Origin: JAHEDH01 sp963753285
GTDB taxonomy: Bacteria; Actinomycetota; Acidimicrobiia; Spongiisociales; ZC4RG35
Length of the DNA: 64,000 bases
NCBI GenBank assembly: GCA_963753285.1
Contig: CAVWBT010000001.1
Span: 62,001 to 126,000 of the forward strand
Direction: 5' to 3'
Shown piece after piece: positions 29,292 through 37,736 of this stretch (the stretch's first letter is position 1; each line of letters starts with the position of its first letter). The notes below the pieces were generated by a model, which did no database searches, was not told where the DNA came from, and saw only the letters and a program-made list of their open reading frames with translations. Position numbers and translations under genes: made by a program.

Positions 29292-29786
29292 GCCGACGGG
29301 CCGCTCCATCAGCGACACGACCGCCCCGTACGGCGTCGCCTGTCGTCCCACCTCGTTGAATCCGAGCCCCCGGTGGAACGCCATCGAAGCCGGATTGGGA
29401 GGCTCGATGTTGACTTCGAGTCCCAGTCTGGAGATGGGCGCGTGGTGGGTGGCTATCCGATCGAAGACCGAGCTGTACAGAGCTCGTCCGAGGCCGCGAC
29501 GCCGGTGGCCGGCGCCGATGGCAACCCTGTCCAGGTACATGACGTCATCGCCTCGGTTCGCAAACCACCGGTAGTTCACCGAGTCGTACGTCGAGCCCGG
29601 CGGGAGCACCAGCGCGAACCCGACCACCACGGATCGGACGGTGGCCGCCAGCGCGATCGCCGACTCGTCGAAGAGGAACCCGAGCCGATCGGCGTCGATC
29701 GAGCCGACTTCGGGGGTGTTGGCTTGATTGATCTCGAGAACGCGACCGAGATCGTCGTCCGAGAGGTCGCGGATCCTCACCGTCAT
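29280..29786 (-). CDS. GNAT family N-acetyltransferase
   Basis: 168 aa. MTVRIRDLSDDDLGRVLEINQANTPEVGSID is a GNAT N-terminus and the acetyl-CoA loop is VAIGAGHRRRGLGRALYSS, followed by LGLEVNIEPPNPASMAFHRGLGF. The N-terminal 'EINQANTPEVG' is typical of a small subfamily of unknown acceptor. The ATG overlaps the stop of the redoxin gene upstream (ATGA), so it is the last cistron of a three-gene operon. Confidence 0.92.
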   Translation of the reverse strand: MTVRIRDLSDDDLGRVLEINQANTPEVGSIDADRLGFLFDESAIALAATVRSVVVGFALVLPPGSTYDSVNYRWFANRGDDVMYLDRVAIGAGHRRRGLGRALYSSVFDRIATHHAPISRLGLEVNIEPPNPASMAFHRGLGFNEVGRQATPYGAVVSLMERPVGSDR

Positions 29787-30316
29787 CCGTTCAAGACGGC
29801 AATGACCTCGTCGAGATCGGCGTGGTCGCCGGCGTAGTCCTCGAAGTCGGCGTAGAGCAGCTCGTCTCCCGGGGCGATCACCAGCGTCGCCCCGAGCTGG
29901 GTGGGACGGCGCCCGGTCTTGTGCTGCACGTTGCCTCCTGCCACCGAACGTGCGCCGGCGATCCACTGGCCGGGTCGGAGCAGGGTCGTGGCGTTGAACG
30001 ACTTCGTACCCACGATGTCGGCGGCACTGCCGTCCTCGTCGAGAAGGACCTCGAACGGAACTCGCTCGTCCTCGATGAACGCCTGGGCGTAGCGCTTGCC
30101 GCCGGTGCCCACGGCGACGACCACGGCTCCCTTGGAGAGGATCTCTTCGTATCGATCTCGGACCTGACCGGCCCGCTCACGGCAGGTCAGTCAACCGAAG
30201 TGGCGCAGGAACAACACCAGCGCAGGACGGTCGGACCAACGGTCGCCGAATCGATGCTCGTTGCCTTCCGGGTCGATCAGGATGTGGTCGGCGAGCGCCG
30301 TGACATCGAAGCTCAT
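29783..30316 (-). CDS. Peroxiredoxin-like redoxin, candidate selenoprotein (in-frame TGA as Sec42)
   Basis: 177 codons from ATG 30316 to the stop at 29783, interrupted only by one in-frame TGA at 30191-30193. Before it: VLFLRHFG. After it: LTCRERAGQVRDRYEEILSKGAVVVAVG and the rest of an AhpC/PRXL2-like thioredoxin fold. Homologues carry CxxC here (HFGCxxCRE), so the TGA replaces exactly the first, catalytic Cys, giving U-L-T-C. A hairpin begins directly after the TGA (see 30164-30190). The frame is otherwise intact and both ends overlap neighbours by ATGA, as in a working operon. If the TGA were a stop, the product would be 41 aa without an active site. A genuine nonsense mutation is the alternative. 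Confidence 0.82.
30164..30190 (-). promoter_or_regulatory. SECIS-like hairpin directly after the in-frame TGA
   Basis: On the transcript, CUGACC (30190-30185) pairs with GGUCAG (30169-30164), a U/C mismatch follows, then GCC (30183-30181) pairs with GGC (30173-30171) around the 7-nt loop GUGAGCG. A stem next to a UGA with G in the apical loop is what bacterial SelB recognises. The loop is closer to the UGA than in E. coli fdhF, which is the main reservation. Confidence 0.6.
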
Positions 30317-31303
30317 GACATCTCCGGTATCACGGTTCGGGCGAAGAGTTCGAGTCCGGAGGTGTCGTAGGCGGCATCGGGGAAGTACACGATGGGGTAC
30401 TCCATGCCTGCGTCGCGCCATTGCGAGAGCGTTTCGATGATCTGCTCAGGCGTCCCGGCGGTTCCGCCGTTCACGAAGTTCGACTGCACGATCTGCTCTG
30501 CCCGCTCGGCTCCCACGTAGGGCGTCAGGTGTGCCTCGACCCATCCCAGGGTCTCGTTCACGTCTGCTTCGGTTTCCGCACAGATCACGTTGAAGTTCGA
30601 CGTCCTGACGATGTCGTCGAACTCTCTGCCCACGTCGGTGCAGTGCCCTTCGAGCACACTCGACTTGTGGATGAACTCATCGAGAGAGTTCCCGAAGTTG
30701 GTGTACTGGGCATGGCGGGCAGCCACGTTGAGCGTGAGCTGCTCTCCCCCGCCTGCGATCCACAGCGGAATGTGCGGATTCTGCACGGGTTTGGGCTGGC
30801 AGATCGCTCCCTCCAGCTGATAGTGCTCGCCGTTGTAGGTGACCTCGTCTTCGGTCCACATCGCCTGCATGATCTCGACGGCTTCCCGCAGCCGTCCGAT
30901 CCTGCACCGACGGCTTGTCGAAGGGGTAGCCGTAGCCCTTGTACTCGTGCTCGTACCAGCCGGCGCCGATGCCCATCTCGACGCGTCCGGCCGAGATGGC
31001 ATCGATCGATGCGGCGACCTTGGCCAGGTACGACGGGGGGCGGTACGAGTTGCACGTGCACATCTGGCCGAGCCTGACCGTGTCGGTCACGGCAGCCAGG
31101 GCGGACATCAGCGTCCAGGCCTCGTAGGTGACCTCCTGGGTCGGGATCGGGACGGTGTGGAAGTGGTCGTACACCCACAGCGACTCATAGCCGGACGACT
31201 CGATGAGCTTGGCGATGTCGACCATCGTGTTCCAATGCTCGGCCTGATCGATGCCGACCAGATCGAGTCGCCATCCTTGCGGTACGAATGCTCCGAATCT
31301 CAT
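30313..31303 (-). pseudogene. LLM-class F420-dependent oxidoreductase with one frameshift
   Basis: The luciferase-like TIM barrel starts at 31303 (MRFGAFVPQGWRLDLVGID) and reads cleanly to GYGYPFDKPSV near 30900. The remainder (IGRLREAVEIMQAMWTEDEVTYNGEHYQLEGA to VIPEMS, stop 30313) is in another frame. The total of 991 bases is one more than a multiple of three, so one extra base near 30,900-30,915 explains it. These enzymes use reduced F420 for hydride transfer. Translational coupling to the redoxin (ATGA) suggests the operon is in use, so a sequence error is as likely as a real mutation. Confidence 0.85.
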
Positions 31304-31356
31304 CCGCTGGAACTTAGCTCCCGGAGCGCTCAAGCCAATTTCGAGCGGTTGTCGGA

Positions 31357-31941
31357 TCAGACCCGGCGATCCCGCCGTCGAAGCACCGCGGACGCCACCA
31401 CGGCGGCGATTGCGACAGCCGCGATCGCCAGGAAAGTCGTGCCGGGAAACGATCCTTCCGTGGCATCGGGCTGGCCTGCGGCGGTCTCGAGATCCGTCGG
31501 TGTGGTTGGAACCGTGGGCTCGATGCCGGCATCGGCAGCAGCCGCTTCGAGCTCGTCGACACCGAATGTGGCACACAGGCTCCCGGTCAGCTGGCCGCCC
31601 GAGAGCGACGCGGCGATGGCCACCGGCTCGCCGATCGCCATCTCGAAACCGCACGCGGCGCCGTTCGGGGCCGACCACACCTCGACGGTGCGGTCCCTGA
31701 TGTCCCCCTTGTAGACGGCGTCGACTTCGAAGCTGTACGGAACGTTCTCGACTCCGAACTGTCCGGGCGCGCCGATCTCGGCTCCCGGTCGTTCGATCAG
31801 CGACCCAGCGAACACGAAGTCGCTCTCGTCGAGGAGTCTGGCGGCGTCGGGCATCATGCAGCTGCACGCCTGCGCCGTCGCCATCGGCACGACGGTTGCG
31901 ATGACGATCAGTGCGAGCATGAGGAGGGTGCGTCGGGTCAT
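31357..31941 (-). CDS. Secreted NTR/TIMP-like domain protein with C-terminal membrane anchor
   Basis: 194 aa. Signal peptide MTRRTLLMLALIVIATVVPMATAQA, followed immediately by CSCMMPDAARLLDESDFVFAGSLIE, the Cys-x-Cys start typical of bacterial netrin/TIMP-like domains. Further Cys residues (AACGFE, LCATFG) could form disulfides. A Thr/Pro linker (PTVPTTPTD) leads to one TM helix and a short Arg-rich tail. Function unknown; likely surface-exposed. Start chosen at ATG 31941 because it begins the signal peptide. Confidence 0.8.
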   Translation of the reverse strand: MTRRTLLMLALIVIATVVPMATAQACSCMMPDAARLLDESDFVFAGSLIERPGAEIGAPGQFGVENVPYSFEVDAVYKGDIRDRTVEVWSAPNGAACGFEMAIGEPVAIAASLSGGQLTGSLCATFGVDELEAAAADAGIEPTVPTTPTDLETAAGQPDATEGSFPGTTFLAIAAVAIAAVVASAVLRRRDRRV

Positions 31942-31981
31942 GCGTGTCTGACGGATCTGGACGGCACCCGGGTTCCCCACC

Positions 31982-32569
31982 TCAGAGGATTCCACTCATG
32001 ACGAACAGCCCGACGGCCACCAGCGCCACACCTCCGACCCGAGCGGCCGTTCGCTGCCAGCGTTCGCCGAGCCATCGGCCTGCTCTCGAGACGACCAGGG
32101 CGATCACGATCTTGACGCCGACGAGCACGACGAAGAACCCGACGATGAACCCGATCGCTGCGCCAGGTGTCCGCTCCCACGCCTTCACGGTCGTAGGACC
32201 GCCGACCGTGAGCCAGAACAGCCACGGATGCGGTGACAGCAGATTGGCGATGACCCCCCGCCGCAAGTGCGACCCTGGAGCCGACTCGATCACGGCTTCC
32301 CCGGACGATCGCCACTCGGCGATCCCGAGCCAGATCAGGTAGAGACCTCCGGTGACCGACAAGGCGGTGAGCACGCCGTCAGGCACGGTGGACGCGACGA
32401 GCAGCGAGAGGGTGACGATGGGCGCATCGGTGACGAGTGGTGCGATGGCGACCTGCGCACCGGCGGCGGCACCGGAGCGGAGCGCCGACTGCACGACCAG
32501 CAGATTGAGGGGACCGGGCGAGATCCCGGAGGCCCATCCGATGGTCAGGCCGAACAGGGTTTCACGCAC
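31982..32569 (-). CDS. LysE-family translocator
   Basis: 195 aa with a GTG start and about six membrane helices. The N-terminal GWASGISPGPLNLLVVQSALRSGAAAGAQVAIAPLVTDAPIV is the LysE/RhtB signature (GxxxGxxPGP), and SPHPWLFWLTVGGP is the second conserved segment. Members export amino acids or other small metabolites. The substrate cannot be deduced. It precedes the NTR-like gene on the same strand with about 40 bp between. Confidence 0.9.
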   Translation of the reverse strand: MRETLFGLTIGWASGISPGPLNLLVVQSALRSGAAAGAQVAIAPLVTDAPIVTLSLLVASTVPDGVLTALSVTGGLYLIWLGIAEWRSSGEAVIESAPGSHLRRGVIANLLSPHPWLFWLTVGGPTTVKAWERTPGAAIGFIVGFFVVLVGVKIVIALVVSRAGRWLGERWQRTAARVGGVALVAVGLFVMSGIL

Positions 32570-32612
32570 GTGCGACGACCGGCGACATCGCCGTCACGTT
32601 AGGCGGACGCGG

Positions 32613-32640
32613 GAGAAGCCCGACCGGAGTCGGGCTTCTC
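32613..32640 (-). terminator. Perfect 12-bp stem terminator
   Basis: GAGAAGCCCGAC and its exact complement flank the 4-nt loop CGGA. It lies just past the DUF427 stop in the minus direction and separates that gene from LysE. Confidence 0.88.
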
Positions 32641-32663
32641 GCTGAGAGGAGGAGGGAGTCCTC

Positions 32664-32948
32664 TCAGGACTCGACGGTGACCACCGGGTAGAAGGCGATG
32701 TGATCTTTGATCTGCGCCGCCTTCTCCTTGGGCTGGCGGTAGGTCCAGGCGGCGGCCGGGAGGACGGTGCCATCGACCTGGATGTCGTAGTACGACGCGA
32801 CACCCTTCCATGGGCACGTGGTCTGTCGAGAGTTCTCTGCGAACAGATCGAACTTCACGCTGTCGGGCGGGAAGTAGTGGTTTCCTTCGACGATCACTGT
32901 CTCATCGCTCTCTGCGATCAGCACATCGCCGACATACGCCTTGGCCAT
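32664..32948 (-). CDS. DUF427 family protein
   Basis: 94 aa. NHYFPPDSVKFDLFAENSRQTTCPWKGVASYYDIQVDG is the DUF427 signature (F-P-P ... T-x-C-P-W-K-G). The fold is a small beta-barrel of unknown activity that is widespread in actinobacteria and proteobacteria. Monocistronic: divergent from the DUF1801 gene (115 bp) and closed by a strong hairpin. Confidence 0.93.
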   Translation of the reverse strand: MAKAYVGDVLIAESDETVIVEGNHYFPPDSVKFDLFAENSRQTTCPWKGVASYYDIQVDGTVLPAAAWTYRQPKEKAAQIKDHIAFYPVVTVES

Positions 32949-33063
32949 TCAGGAACCCTCTCGATCTCTCGGTGTATACAACCGCCACAACGTGGAGCTA
33001 TTCCTGTAGATCGACGGGGATCGTCGGGTTCCCGACTCCGCCGGTAGGGTCACGACGAGGAAC

Positions 33064-33474
33064 ATGGCAGAGAACAAGACAGCCCCAACCGACGCCGATC
33101 CGCTCGAGTTCATCGCGAGTCTCGACAGTCCCCGGCGGCAGACAGAATCCCTCGAGCTGCTCGAGTTGTTCAAGGAGCGCACGGGAGAAGAACCTGTGAT
33201 GTGGAGCGGCAACATCATCGGCTTCGGCAGCTACGACTACGAGTACGCCTCGGGCCGCTCCGGAACCTGGATGCGGGTCGGCTTCTCCCCACGGAAGCAG
33301 CAGATGACCGTCTATGTCATGCCGGGTTTCGACCGCTATGAGAACCTGCTGGCCGCCCTCGGCCCGCATTCGGTCGGGAAGTCGTGTCTGTATCTGAAAC
33401 GTCTCGACGCAGTGGACAAGGAGATTCTCGGCGAACTCGTGGCCGAGTCGTACGAGGCGATGGGCAATGATTGA
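33064..33474 (+). CDS. DUF1801 domain protein
   Basis: 136 aa. DPLEFIASLDSPRRQTESLELLELFKERTGEEPVMWSGNIIGFGSYDYEYASGRSGTWMRVGFSPRKQQMTVYV is a full DUF1801/YdhG-like fold. The role is unproven; family members are small alpha/beta proteins sometimes grouped with iron-binding frataxin-like folds. It is followed 9 bp later by cofC on the same strand. Confidence 0.92.
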   Translation: MAENKTAPTDADPLEFIASLDSPRRQTESLELLELFKERTGEEPVMWSGNIIGFGSYDYEYASGRSGTWMRVGFSPRKQQMTVYVMPGFDRYENLLAALGPHSVGKSCLYLKRLDAVDKEILGELVAESYEAMGND

Positions 33475-33483
33475 GATCCGACG

Positions 33484-34089
33484 TTGACTCGGATCGTCGC
33501 CATTCCGGTCAAGCCGTTCGGCGTCGCCAAGAGGCGACTGAGCGGCGTCCTCACCGCCGAGCAGCGACAGGCGCTCAGCGTGGAACTCGCACGGCGCACC
33601 GCCAACGCAGCGATCGCTGCGGGCGCCGCGCCCCTGATCCTCTCAGCCGATGAGGTGGTATCGGAATGGGCGGCGAGCGAGGGATACGACGTCCTACTGG
33701 ACGAGGGATCGAGCCTGGACGAAGCAGCCCATGCCGCCACCCTGTTCGCCAACAACGAGCCGTGGGTGATCTGCCACGCCGACCTGCCGTTGCTGCGGAG
33801 CGAGGACCTCGCACGTGCCGTTGGTCTGATGATGCACGGTTCGTGGGTGCTGGCTCCGTCCAATGACGGTGGGACGTCGCTGATCGGCGGTGTCGGCCAG
33901 TTCGATTTCGCGTTCGGGCCTGCCAGCTTCCACCGCCATCTGGCCCGGCTCGCGAACCGATCGGTCCATGTCATGGCATCACTCGGCACGCTCCTCGATC
34001 TCGACCTGCCGGGCGATTTCGTGGCGGCATCCGCCCACCCTCGGGGAGCCTGGCTCAACTCCGTGGCGCCGATACGCTCGGACCGATGA
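33484..34089 (+). CDS. cofC: 2-phospho-L-lactate/phosphoenolpyruvate guanylyltransferase
   Basis: 201 aa with a TTG start (33484) 9 bp after DUF1801. IVAIPVKPFGVAKRRLSGVLTAEQRQAL is the nucleotidyltransferase N-terminus of CofC/FbiD, with ICHADLPLL and APSNDGGTSLIGG downstream. It activates phospholactate or PEP with GTP for coenzyme F420 biosynthesis. This agrees with other F420-type enzymes in the window (LLM oxidoreductase, Ddn-like protein). ATGA overlap with the PIG-L gene makes an operon. Confidence 0.92.
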   Translation: MTRIVAIPVKPFGVAKRRLSGVLTAEQRQALSVELARRTANAAIAAGAAPLILSADEVVSEWAASEGYDVLLDEGSSLDEAAHAATLFANNEPWVICHADLPLLRSEDLARAVGLMMHGSWVLAPSNDGGTSLIGGVGQFDFAFGPASFHRHLARLANRSVHVMASLGTLLDLDLPGDFVAASAHPRGAWLNSVAPIRSDR

Positions 34090-34859
34090 CAAACAAACCC
34101 ACGACGAATCTGTTCTCCGAGGCACGCCAGGACCCGATCGACCTCCCGACGCCCGAACGGGTCCTCACGGTCGGTGCACATCCCGACGACGCCGAGTTCG
34201 GCGCCGGCGGAACTCTGGCGAAGTGGGCGGCGGCCGGTTGCGAGATCTCGATGCTGATCGTCACCGATGGGTCGAAGGGCACCTGGGACGAGGATCAGAG
34301 CCCCGAAGAGTTGATCGCAGCTCGCCGAGCCGAGCAGCTCGAGGCTGCCAAGGCGCTCGGAGCGACCGGCGAGGTCGTCTTCGGAGACTTCGTTGACGGC
34401 GAACTCCAGAATGATCGTGAGCTGCAGCGGCTGGTTGCGCTGTGGGTGCGGCGGCTCCGACCCGACGTCGTGCTGACGTTCGATCCCTGGAAGAAGTACA
34501 TGCTGCACCCCGACCATCGGGCGATCGGCTGGGGTGTGATCGACGGCGTCGTCGCTGCACGCGACCACCTGTTCTTCTCGGACCAGCTCGTCGACGGCGT
34601 CACGAAACACCGCCCCCAGGCGATCCTCCTGTTCGCCCCCGAGGAGGCGGATCACCACGAGGACATCAGCTCGAGCTTCGAGACGAAGATCGATGCGCTG
34701 CTGTGCCACTCGAGTCAAGCCAAGACGACGATGGGCAATGCCCACGATTCGGGCGAAGCCCGCAGCGAGTTCTCCGCTCGGATCCGGGAGTGGTCTGAGC
34801 GCATGGGCAAAGAGGCCGGGCTCGAGCTCGCAGAGTCGTTCAAGCTGCTCCGGCCGTGA
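34086..34859 (+). CDS. PIG-L family N-acetylglucosaminyl deacetylase
   Basis: 257 aa. VLTVGAHPDDAEFGAGGTLAKWAAAG carries the AHPDD zinc-binding motif, and the second His motif is MLHPDHRAIG. These zinc amidases deacetylate GlcNAc-containing metabolites (MshB/Mca/BshB type). The sequence alone does not separate mycothiol enzymes from others. Overlaps cofC upstream and the glycerate kinase downstream by 4 bp each, so all three are translationally coupled. Confidence 0.92.
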   Translation: MTNKPTTNLFSEARQDPIDLPTPERVLTVGAHPDDAEFGAGGTLAKWAAAGCEISMLIVTDGSKGTWDEDQSPEELIAARRAEQLEAAKALGATGEVVFGDFVDGELQNDRELQRLVALWVRRLRPDVVLTFDPWKKYMLHPDHRAIGWGVIDGVVAARDHLFFSDQLVDGVTKHRPQAILLFAPEEADHHEDISSSFETKIDALLCHSSQAKTTMGNAHDSGEARSEFSARIREWSERMGKEAGLELAESFKLLRP

Positions 34860-36070
34860 ACGCCGGAGAGGCGCGCCGGGTCCTCCTCGAGGCATTCCAC
34901 GCGGCGCTCGCGGCGGTCGAGCCTCGCGCCGCCGTGAGAAGAGCCGTCGAACTCCATCGCGATCGGCTCGGCACCGGGACGATCGGGGTCGTCGCCATCG
35001 GGAAAGCCGCAGATGCGATGGCGTGGGGTGCTCACGATGTGCTCGGCGATCGTCTGGTTTCCGGTGTGGCGGTGGGGCCTGACCCCGCCGATCCGCCCGA
35101 ATCGGTCACCTGGCATACGGGCAGCCATCCACTCCCGGATCATTGCTCGGAAGCTGCCGGTCGGTCTGTCATCGAGTATCTCGGCTCGACCGACGTCTCG
35201 TTCGTCCTGTTTCTCATCTCAGGTGGCGGCTCGGCCATCGTCGAGGTTCCCCCTGATGGCGTCGACATCGCCGAGCTCGCTTCGATCCAGCAGGCGCTGC
35301 TCCACTCCGGCGTTCCGATCGAGGAGTTGAATCTGGTCCGCCGTTCGCTCTCGATATCGAAGAACGGCCACCTGCTGGATCATGTCCGTGTGCCACATCT
35401 CACGCTGCTCGTATCCGACGTGGGTGACGCCGGCCCGGAAGTCATCGCCTCCGGCCCGACGCTGGGCGTCCCGATCTCCGCCGAAGCGGTTCGAGCGGTA
35501 GTAGGTAGGGCCGGATTGCACCTCGGCGGAGCACTCGAAGCCCATCTCGACAGCCTGGCCTCGGTCATACCGAATGAGTCCTTCGAGGTCGTGGCCGACG
35601 GCTGGTCGGCCGTTCGCGCCGCAGTCGACGTCTTGGACGAGACCGGTGAGGAGGTCGAGATCGCACCACGTCCATTCTCGGGGCAGGCGAGACGAGTGGC
35701 GGGAGCATTCACTCGTGGCGCCGGATCGGGATTCACCGTTGCCCCGGGCGAGGCAACCGTGACCGTCACGGGTGGTGGCAGAGGCGGGCGCAACACCGAG
35801 GCGGCGCTGGCCGTGGCGATCCAGATCGACGAACTCGACGGCGTGGTGTTCGCCGCGCTCTCGACAGATGGTGTCGACGGCTCATCCGATGCGGCAGGAG
35901 CGATCGTGGATGGAGGGTCGGCTCAGCGGATGCGGGACAAGTCGGTGTCACCCGAGGCAGCGTTGATGAACAACGACAGCCATCATGCGTTGCTCGCATC
36001 CGGTGACCTGATCCACACCGGTCCGACGGGAACGAACGTCGCCGACCTCTGGATGGTGTGGCGCTCCTGA
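34856..36070 (+). CDS. Glycerate 2-kinase (DUF4147/MOFRL family)
   Basis: 404 aa, GTG start in a GTGA overlap. VVAIGKAADAMAWGAHDVLGDRL, FLISGGGSAIVEVPPDGV and the C-terminal VTGGGRGGRNTEAALAVAI plus ALSTDGVDGSSDAAGAIVDG are signature segments of class-II glycerate kinases. It phosphorylates D-glycerate to 2-phosphoglycerate. Its placement in a cofC/PIG-L operon hints at supply of a three-carbon precursor near PEP, though that is inference. Confidence 0.92.
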   Translation: MNAGEARRVLLEAFHAALAAVEPRAAVRRAVELHRDRLGTGTIGVVAIGKAADAMAWGAHDVLGDRLVSGVAVGPDPADPPESVTWHTGSHPLPDHCSEAAGRSVIEYLGSTDVSFVLFLISGGGSAIVEVPPDGVDIAELASIQQALLHSGVPIEELNLVRRSLSISKNGHLLDHVRVPHLTLLVSDVGDAGPEVIASGPTLGVPISAEAVRAVVGRAGLHLGGALEAHLDSLASVIPNESFEVVADGWSAVRAAVDVLDETGEEVEIAPRPFSGQARRVAGAFTRGAGSGFTVAPGEATVTVTGGGRGGRNTEAALAVAIQIDELDGVVFAALSTDGVDGSSDAAGAIVDGGSAQRMRDKSVSPEAALMNNDSHHALLASGDLIHTGPTGTNVADLWMVWRS

Positions 36071-36127
36071 ACCCGTTCTCGTGACGGAAACAGCGGGAAT
36101 ATCGACATTGCCGTCACATGAACGGAC

Positions 36128-36904
36128 TCAAGGCTTCCTTCCGGTAAGAAGACGGTCGCGTCTGGTCAGGTCTTTGCGCACCTCAGGCTCGAAATCTGCG
36201 AACAGCGACTTCAAGGCGTCGCCTTGCGTCTCGCCGATCTCGAGCGCAAACCGGCCTCCGGGGGCGAGCCAGCGTCCGATCGCTCCTCCGATCCGCTCGT
36301 AGGTTTCGAGGCCGGTCGGCCCTGAAACCAGCGCGAGCTTCGGCTCCCGTCTGACGTCCTCGGGAAGTGCGGCGTATTCGTGCTCCGCCACGTACGGGGG
36401 ATTCGCAACGAGCAGGTCCACGGCGCCGACGAGGTCCGCGGGCAGCGCTTCGAACAGGTCCCCTTGGCGCCACTCCACCGTCGTTTCGAGCAGGTCACCG
36501 TTCATTCGTGCGACATCGAGCGCGTCGATGGACAGGTCGGTTCCGAGCACACGAGCCTCGGGGAAGCTCTTTGCGAGAGCGATGGCGAGCGCTCCCGAGC
36601 CCGTACAGAGATCTACGATCACGCCCGGAGATTCCGCCAGAGCGGCAGCGATCTCCCAGAGCAGCTCGGTCTCGGGTCGCGGTATCAGCACTCGCCGGTC
36701 GACTTGAAGGTCCCAAGGACCGAACGCGGCAGTCCCCTCGAGGTACTGAAGCGGTTCGCCCGCAAGCCGGCGCTCGACGAGCACATCCAGTTCGGCATCG
36801 GAGTCCGTGAGTGAGCGGAGACGTTTCAACTCGTGGGCGGGAAGGCTCATCTCACGCCAGTGTCGCACGCCCGTTGCGCAAGTCCAGGCTCGCACGGCCG
36901 ACAT
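36128..36904 (-). CDS. prmC: Peptide chain release factor N5-glutamine methyltransferase
   Basis: 258 aa. The linker LVERRLAGEPLQYLEGTAAFGPWDLQVDRRVLIPRPETELL precedes the SAM motif VDLCTGSGALAIALAKSFPEARVLGTD, and the catalytic NPPYV motif is VANPPYVAEHEY. It methylates the Gln of the GGQ loop in RF1/RF2. The N-terminal helical domain is shorter than usual. The start at 36904 is the farthest ATG; an alternative is at 36850. No prfA lies beside it. Divergent from the receiver gene 7 bp away. Confidence 0.9.
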   Translation of the reverse strand: MSAVRAWTCATGVRHWREMSLPAHELKRLRSLTDSDAELDVLVERRLAGEPLQYLEGTAAFGPWDLQVDRRVLIPRPETELLWEIAAALAESPGVIVDLCTGSGALAIALAKSFPEARVLGTDLSIDALDVARMNGDLLETTVEWRQGDLFEALPADLVGAVDLLVANPPYVAEHEYAALPEDVRREPKLALVSGPTGLETYERIGGAIGRWLAPGGRFALEIGETQGDALKSLFADFEPEVRKDLTRRDRLLTGRKP

Positions 36905-36911
36905 CGACCAT

Positions 36912-37289
36912 ATGAAGGCCAGAATCCTGATCGCCGATCAGAACCGGGCGGTGACGTTGGTCATGCGCCGTCACTTCGAGGCGTCCGGGCACGAGGTCGA
37001 CGTGGCCCATGACGGTCTCGACGCTCTCGAGATGGGCTCGACCGGGGTCTACGACCTGGCCCTCATCGACCACTTCCTCCCGACCGTGCTGGGTGCCGAG
37101 GTGATCCAGACCTGGACGGAGAACGGGATCGATCTCCCCACGATCGTCGTCTCGACGCTCAACGACGAGTCCATGATCGTGAGATGCCTCGAGCTCGGAG
37201 CCGCCGACTTCATCCGCAAGCCGTTCAACACCTCGGAGCTCGACGTGCGAGCTCAGATCCACCTGATGCGCGCTGCCGCACGGGCCTGA
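36912..37289 (+). CDS. Stand-alone response-regulator receiver domain
   Basis: 125 aa, only a REC domain. Acidic pocket ADQN near residue 9, phospho-acceptor Asp53 in ALIDHFLP, Ser in VVSTLN, Lys in IRKPFNTSELDV. No output domain, so it acts by protein contact or phosphorelay. It lies 6 bp from the end of the Tad operon (opposite strand). A link to pilus control is possible but unproved. Confidence 0.92.
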   Translation: MKARILIADQNRAVTLVMRRHFEASGHEVDVAHDGLDALEMGSTGVYDLALIDHFLPTVLGAEVIQTWTENGIDLPTIVVSTLNDESMIVRCLELGAADFIRKPFNTSELDVRAQIHLMRAAARA

Positions 37290-37295
37290 AGCGAA

Positions 37296-37736
37296 CTACC
37301 CCTGGCTGATGCTGGCGCAGCCGGTCGCCGACATCAGGATGCTCGAGGCGGTGCCGAAATCGAGCAGCACGAAGTCGAACTCTCGCTCGAAGCGGACGGT
37401 CACGTCGCACCCGACCGTGTCAAGGCTCACCTGAGGCAGACTCAGCCCATCGAGGATCGAAGTCGGCTGTTGACCGAGGACCGCCTCGATCTGCGCCTCG
37501 ACCAGCACGGGATCGAGACGGCTGATGCCCTGGTTCCGGAAGAACTCGGCATCGACCCCCGAGGTGGCTGCGATTGCTGCCGAGTCGGCCAGCGCAGCCA
37601 ACTCCCGGCGCTCACCGATGAGCCGCCAGAGATCGAAGGAGATGCCACCCAGCAGCAGGATCGCCACCCCGAGCCCGAGCATGAACAGCTGCACGCTCCC
37701 CCGGTCCCCCTTCGCTCGCTCGCTCGAGGTCTTCAT
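37296..37736 (-). CDS. TadG-like pilus-associated membrane protein
   Basis: 146 aa. DRGSVQLFMLGLGVAILLLGGISFDLWRLIGERRELAALADSAAIAATSGVD is the typical TadG-like N-terminus: one TM helix followed by the RRELA..ADSAAIAAA segment. Last gene of the Tad cluster, ATGA-coupled to the TadE-like gene upstream. Shorter than full TadG proteins with a vWA domain. Confidence 0.85.
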   Translation of the reverse strand: MKTSSERAKGDRGSVQLFMLGLGVAILLLGGISFDLWRLIGERRELAALADSAAIAATSGVDAEFFRNQGISRLDPVLVEAQIEAVLGQQPTSILDGLSLPQVSLDTVGCDVTVRFEREFDFVLLDFGTASSILMSATGCASISQG

